64,000 nucleotides of DNA from assembly GCF_014650915.1 (NCBI RefSeq), contig NZ_BMVW01000017.1:1-64000 (forward strand). Direction: 5' to 3'. This document shows, piece by piece, positions 60,435 through 64,000 of the stretch (position 1 is its first letter; every line of letters begins with the position of its first letter). Origin of the DNA: Streptomyces poonensis. Lineage in GTDB: Bacteria; Actinomycetota; Actinomycetes; Streptomycetales; Streptomycetaceae. The position numbers and the translations under genes were made by a program. The notes beneath the pieces are model-generated. The model was given only the letters and a program-made list of their open reading frames with translations. It had not been told where the DNA came from and ran no database searches.

Positions 60435-61333
60435 CCACCAACGCCGTCGAGAGGACCCGTCCGGTCGCTCCCGCCCCCGCCGCCGAGGAACCGCCGCAGC
60501 GCCCGAAGAAGGCCCAGCGCGCCTGGGACGAGGTCCCGCGCTGGCAGATCTACCTGCCGCTGGGGATCTACCTCGTCTTCACGCTCGTCCCCTTCTACTG
60601 GATCCTGCTGTTCTCGCTGCGCCCGGCCGGCTCGACCTCGCTCGTGCCCTGGCCGATCACCTTCGAGCACTTCGAGAAGGTGTGGACCGAGCGGAGCTTC
60701 GGCACCTACTTCGAGAACAGCGTGTACGTCGGCATCGCCACCCTGGTGATGACCACGGTCGTCGCCCTTGCCGGGGGCTACGCCCTCGCCCGCTTCGACT
60801 TCAAGATCAAGCGCGGGTTCATGCTGGCGCTGCTGTGCTCGCAGTTCGTGCCGGGTGCGCTGCTGCTGGTGCCGCTGTTCCAGATCTTCGCCGAGCTCCA
60901 GATGATCAACTCGCTGGGCAGCGTCATCATCGCCGAGACGGTCTTCCAGCTGCCGCTGTCGATGATCCTCCTCAGCAACTTCATCAAGAACGTGCCGTAC
61001 TCCCTGGAGGAGGCGGCCTGGGTCGACGGCTGCAACCGGTTCAAGGCGTTCGTCGTGGTGGTGCTGCCCCTGCTGCGGCCCGGTCTGATCGCCGTCGGCT
61101 CATTCGCCTTCGTGCACTCCTGGAACCACTTCCTGTTCGCGCTGATGTTCCTCAGCAACCAGGAGAAGCAGACCATCCCCGTCGGCCTGAACACCCTGCT
61201 CAGCGCCGACAGCGTCGACCTGGGCGCGCTCGCCGCGGGCGGCATCATCGCCGCCGTCCCCGTGGTGATCGTGTTCGCCTTCATCCAGAAGTGGCTGATC
61301 ACCGGCTTCAGCGCCGGGGCGGTGAAGGGGTGA
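60431..61333 (+). CDS. Carbohydrate ABC transporter permease (MalG/UgpE type)
   Basis: A 300-residue permease with six segments, the coupling motif EEAAWVDGCNRFKAFVVVVLPLL, and the end WLITGFSAGAVKG. GTG at 60431 overlaps the previous stop (GTGA). No ATPase gene follows, so a shared ATPase is expected. Its stop overlaps the start of the pectate lyase, linking import and polymer breakdown in one transcript. Confidence 0.93.
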   Translation: MTTNAVERTRPVAPAPAAEEPPQRPKKAQRAWDEVPRWQIYLPLGIYLVFTLVPFYWILLFSLRPAGSTSLVPWPITFEHFEKVWTERSFGTYFENSVYVGIATLVMTTVVALAGGYALARFDFKIKRGFMLALLCSQFVPGALLLVPLFQIFAELQMINSLGSVIIAETVFQLPLSMILLSNFIKNVPYSLEEAAWVDGCNRFKAFVVVVLPLLRPGLIAVGSFAFVHSWNHFLFALMFLSNQEKQTIPVGLNTLLSADSVDLGALAAGGIIAAVPVVIVFAFIQKWLITGFSAGAVKG

Positions 61334-62736
61334 GACAAGGGATGAGAGCAGGTACGAGAGCAGGCCTGGGAGCACGGAAGAGAGCCGTTCGGATCGGTGC
61401 CGTGGCCGGCGTGCTGGGTCTGCTGCTCGGCACCCCGGCCGGGGCGGAGACCCGCGCCCCCGGTACCGACGCCGCTTCGGCCGGGGCAGGCACCGCCCCG
61501 GCCGCGGCCGGCACCCGCGACATCAGCCGCGAGACGCTCGCCGACGGTGACGGCTGGGCCGCCGCCGACGGTGGAACCACGGGGGGTTCCGCCGCCGACG
61601 ACGCCCACGTCTTCACCGTGCGGACCCGCGCCGAACTCGTCCGCGCCCTCGACGGCGGCAGCGACACCCCGAAGATCATCAAGATCGCGGGCGCCATCGA
61701 CGCCAACACCTCCGACACCGGCCGCCGCCTCGACTGCGAGGACTACGCGACCGACGGCTACGACCTGAAGAAGTACCTCGCCGCGTACGACCCGCGCACC
61801 TGGGGCTCCGCCAAGCCGAGCGGGGAGCAGGAGGAGGCCCGGCAGGCGTCGGCCGCGCGCCAGGCCGAGCGGGTCGAGCTGCGGGTCGGGTCCAACACCA
61901 CCATCGTCGGCGTCGGCGACAAGGCCGTCCTCAAGGGCGCCAGCCTCCAGGTGCGGGACGCGGACAATGTCATCATCCGCAACATAGAGGTCCGCGACGC
62001 CTACGACTGCTTCCCAGTGTGGCAGCCCAACACAGGCGGCCTCGGCGACTGGAAGACCGCGTACGACACCATCTGGCTGCGCGGCGCCACCCATGTGTGG
62101 ATCGACCACGTCACCGCCTTCGACAAGGGGCACCTCGACGAGGACGAGCCCACGTACTACGGCCGCAACTTCCTCCGCCACGACGGTCTGCTGGACATCA
62201 CCAACGCCTCCGACCTGGTCACCGTCTCCTGGAGCCGGTTCGCCGACCACGACAAGGCGATGCTGATCGGCAACGGCGACACCGCCACCGGCGACCGCGG
62301 CAAGCTGCGCGTCACCCTGCACCACAACGAGTTCGAGGGCGTCGTGCAACGCGCGCCGCGCGTCCGGTTCGGGCAGGTGCACCTCTACAACAACCGTTAC
62401 GTCGTCCCCGAGGACGCCCACGACTACCGCTACTCGCTCGGCATCTCCACCGAGTCCGCGGTCTACGCCGAGAACAACGCCTTCATCACCCCCGGCCACG
62501 TCGAGGCCGCCGACCTGGTGAAGAGCTGGAACGGCACGGCCCTGCATCAGACGGGCACGCTCTTCAACGGCTACCCCGTCGACCTGCTGACCATCTACAA
62601 CGCGTACAACTCCGGCAGCGAACGCGACCTCACGGCCGACGTCGGCTGGACGCCCACGCTGCACGGCGAGATCGACAGCGCCCGGCAGGCGGACCGCGAG
62701 GTCGCCCGGAACGCGGGCGCCGGGAGGATCCGATGA
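61330..62736 (+). CDS. Secreted pectate lyase (PL1 family)
   Basis: A 468-residue extracellular enzyme that cleaves polygalacturonate by beta-elimination. The signal peptide has a GARKRAVRIGAVAGVLG core, with cleavage after AGA near residue 40. PL1 motifs: VWIDHVTAFDKG (WIDH), the calcium-site region HDGLLDITNASDLVTVSWSR, and VVQRAPRVRFGQVHLYNNRY (the RxPxxR catalytic arginines). GTG at 61330 overlaps the permease stop; ATG at 61342 is an alternative. Coupled to the importer, it suggests that the imported sugars come from pectin. Confidence 0.93.
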   Translation: MRQGMRAGTRAGLGARKRAVRIGAVAGVLGLLLGTPAGAETRAPGTDAASAGAGTAPAAAGTRDISRETLADGDGWAAADGGTTGGSAADDAHVFTVRTRAELVRALDGGSDTPKIIKIAGAIDANTSDTGRRLDCEDYATDGYDLKKYLAAYDPRTWGSAKPSGEQEEARQASAARQAERVELRVGSNTTIVGVGDKAVLKGASLQVRDADNVIIRNIEVRDAYDCFPVWQPNTGGLGDWKTAYDTIWLRGATHVWIDHVTAFDKGHLDEDEPTYYGRNFLRHDGLLDITNASDLVTVSWSRFADHDKAMLIGNGDTATGDRGKLRVTLHHNEFEGVVQRAPRVRFGQVHLYNNRYVVPEDAHDYRYSLGISTESAVYAENNAFITPGHVEAADLVKSWNGTALHQTGTLFNGYPVDLLTIYNAYNSGSERDLTADVGWTPTLHGEIDSARQADREVARNAGAGRIR

Positions 62737-63902
62737 CCGCGCACACCACCCCGTTGCCCGTGGTCCTCGCCGGCGCCCGCGGCCACGGCCACTGGCACCT
62801 GGCGAACATCCGCCGCCTGGCGGAGCAGGGCCTCGTACGGCTCGCCGGGATCTGCGAGCTGACGCCGCTGACCGCCGAGGAGCTGGGCGACGGCCTCGGC
62901 ACGCCCGAGCAGTCGTCCGACTTCGGCGCCCTGCTCGACTCGACCGGCGCGGCGATCGCCGTGATCTGCACGCCCATCCCCACCCACACCGACCTGGCGC
63001 TGACCGCCGCCGAGCGGGGCGTGCACCTGCTGCTGGAGAAGCCGCCGGCGCCGTCGTACGCCGAGTTCCGGCGGATGGCGGACGGGGTCGCGGCGGCCGG
63101 GGTGGTCTGCCAGATCGGCTTCCAGTCGCTGGGCTCGCACGCCGTGCCCGCGATCCGGCGGATGGTCGCCGAGGGCGCGCTCGGCGAGATCACCGGGGTC
63201 GGCGGGGCCGGGGCGTGGGCCCGTGACGAGGCGTACTTCCGGCGGGCGCCCTGGGCGGGCAAGCGCCGCATGGACGGCGTCGACGTGGTCGACGGGGCGC
63301 TGACGAACCCCCTGGCGCACGCCGTCGCCACCGCCCTCGCGCTCGACGGGTCCGTCCACGCGGAGGACGTCACCGGCATCGAGACCGAACTGCTGCGCGC
63401 CAACGCCATCGAGTCCGACGACACCTCCTGCGTACGGATCACCACCGCGGCCGGCGGCCGGATCACCGTCGCCGCCACCCTGTGCGCCGAGCAGCCCGGC
63501 GAGCCGTACGTCCTCGTGCACGGCACCAGCGGCCGGATCACCTTCTGGTACAAACAGGACCGCGTCCTCGTCCAGCGCGCCGGACACGGCCCCGAGGAGT
63601 TCGAGTACGGCCGCACGGACCTGCTGGAGAACCTCGTCGCGCACCTCACCGACGGCGCCGAACTGCTCGTCCCGCCCGCCGCGACCGGCGCCTTCATGAA
63701 GGTCGTGGAGGCGATCCGGACGGCCCCCGACCCGGGCGCGCTGCCGGAGGAGGCCTGGCGGTTCGAGCCGGCCGAGTCGGGGGAGACGCGCCGGATCGTC
63801 CCCGGCATCGACTCCCTGGTGGCCGAGGCCGCCGACACCCTCGCCCTCTACTCCGAGCTGGGCGCCGCCTGGGCGCTCGCGAAGAAGGTGAGCACCTCAT
63901 GA
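62733..63902 (+). CDS. Gfo/Idh/MocA-family oxidoreductase
   Basis: A 389-residue NAD(P)-dependent sugar oxidoreductase. The N-terminal Rossmann fold has VVLAGARGHGHWHLANI and AVICTPIPTHTDLAL, then the family LLLEKPPAPSYAEF (EKP motif). The C-terminal domain holds DVVDGALTNPLAHAVATALAL with the likely catalytic His. Probably oxidises or epimerises an imported sugar. Four-base overlaps at both ends place it in the pectate lyase operon. Confidence 0.9.
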   Translation: MTAHTTPLPVVLAGARGHGHWHLANIRRLAEQGLVRLAGICELTPLTAEELGDGLGTPEQSSDFGALLDSTGAAIAVICTPIPTHTDLALTAAERGVHLLLEKPPAPSYAEFRRMADGVAAAGVVCQIGFQSLGSHAVPAIRRMVAEGALGEITGVGGAGAWARDEAYFRRAPWAGKRRMDGVDVVDGALTNPLAHAVATALALDGSVHAEDVTGIETELLRANAIESDDTSCVRITTAAGGRITVAATLCAEQPGEPYVLVHGTSGRITFWYKQDRVLVQRAGHGPEEFEYGRTDLLENLVAHLTDGAELLVPPAATGAFMKVVEAIRTAPDPGALPEEAWRFEPAESGETRRIVPGIDSLVAEAADTLALYSELGAAWALAKKVSTS

Positions 63903-64000
63903 CAAGCGATCCCCTCGTCCTGCGGGTCGCGGGCCGCCCGGTCGCCCGTTACACCACCCGGCCCGAGCTGCCGCCCAAGTCCTCACCGCGCCCCTACCTG
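63899..64000 (+). CDS. PmoA-family (DUF6807) protein, 5' end only
   Basis: The first 34 codons, cut by the window end. ATG at 63899 overlaps the oxidoreductase stop (ATGA). The start SDPLVLRVAGRPVARYTTRP and then LPPKSSPRPYL resemble the N-terminus of the PmoA/DUF6807 family, which often sits in sugar catabolic operons beside Gfo/Idh/MocA genes. Function unknown; despite the name it is not a methane monooxygenase subunit. Confidence 0.7.
   Translation, partial: MTSDPLVLRVAGRPVARYTTRPELPPKSSPRPYL

Overview
The window is high-GC actinobacterial chromosome, almost certainly Streptomyces. The evidence is the codon bias, the many 1 to 4 base start/stop overlaps, the actinobacterial OpcA protein, the SUF operon with a Rieske protein, and iron, PHO and SoxR-like boxes of the Streptomyces kind. 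Gene order across roughly the first 35 kb looks like the conserved Streptomyces core (pgi, pgl, opcA, zwf, tal, tkt, ctaB, ctaA, suf, dapD, dapA).

Layout. 1-7320: pentose phosphate genes, with the 3' end of pgi on the plus strand facing a tkt-tal-zwf-opcA-pgl operon on the minus strand. 7321-7801: long control region with three 35-bp repeats. 7802-13447: heme O and heme A synthases (ctaB, ctaA) for cytochrome oxidase, an amidohydrolase, a small conserved protein and an ABC exporter. 13459-21165: an AAC(3)-type acetyltransferase diverging from the eight-gene sufR-B-D-Rieske-C-S-U-DUF59 iron-sulfur assembly operon. 21277-24780: sulfotransferase, VOC protein, SMR pump with its TetR regulator, and dapD. 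25009-26484: a small immune-like island of a TIR domain fused to a pterin dehydratase-like domain, facing a frameshifted second TIR gene. 26655-35683: dapA, small envelope genes, a monooxygenase behind a SoxR-like box, a secreted nuclease, and a TAT-exported PhoX-like protein behind a PHO-like box. 35836-40088: a NACHT NTPase and a double TerD protein. 40124-45074: siderophore uptake operon behind an iron box, plus an AraC regulator. 45141-50196: polyol-type ABC importer, dehydrogenase and DeoR regulator. 50437-64000: sugar-acid and pectin catabolism.

How the genes work together. The last third looks like plant polysaccharide use. A secreted pectate lyase would release uronides. Uronate dehydrogenase and a KdgD-type dehydratase fit oxidative uronate breakdown, and an IlvD/Edd dehydratase with a DapA-family partner fits a non-phosphorylative aldonate route. 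Two matching LacI-type boxes frame the second catabolic cluster. Both sugar importers lack their own ATPase, as is usual in Streptomyces, where one ATPase is shared. The second importer also lacks a binding-protein gene in the expected place.

The most unusual item is the TIR to pterin-dehydratase fusion at 25009-25878. Its TIR domain keeps the expected glutamate, while its C-terminal domain keeps two of the three dehydratase histidines and has tryptophan at the third. With the neighbouring broken TIR gene and the NACHT and TerD genes 10 kb away, it is the best candidate here for an undescribed immune or nucleotide-signalling system. All functions are read from sequence motifs; no database search was possible.
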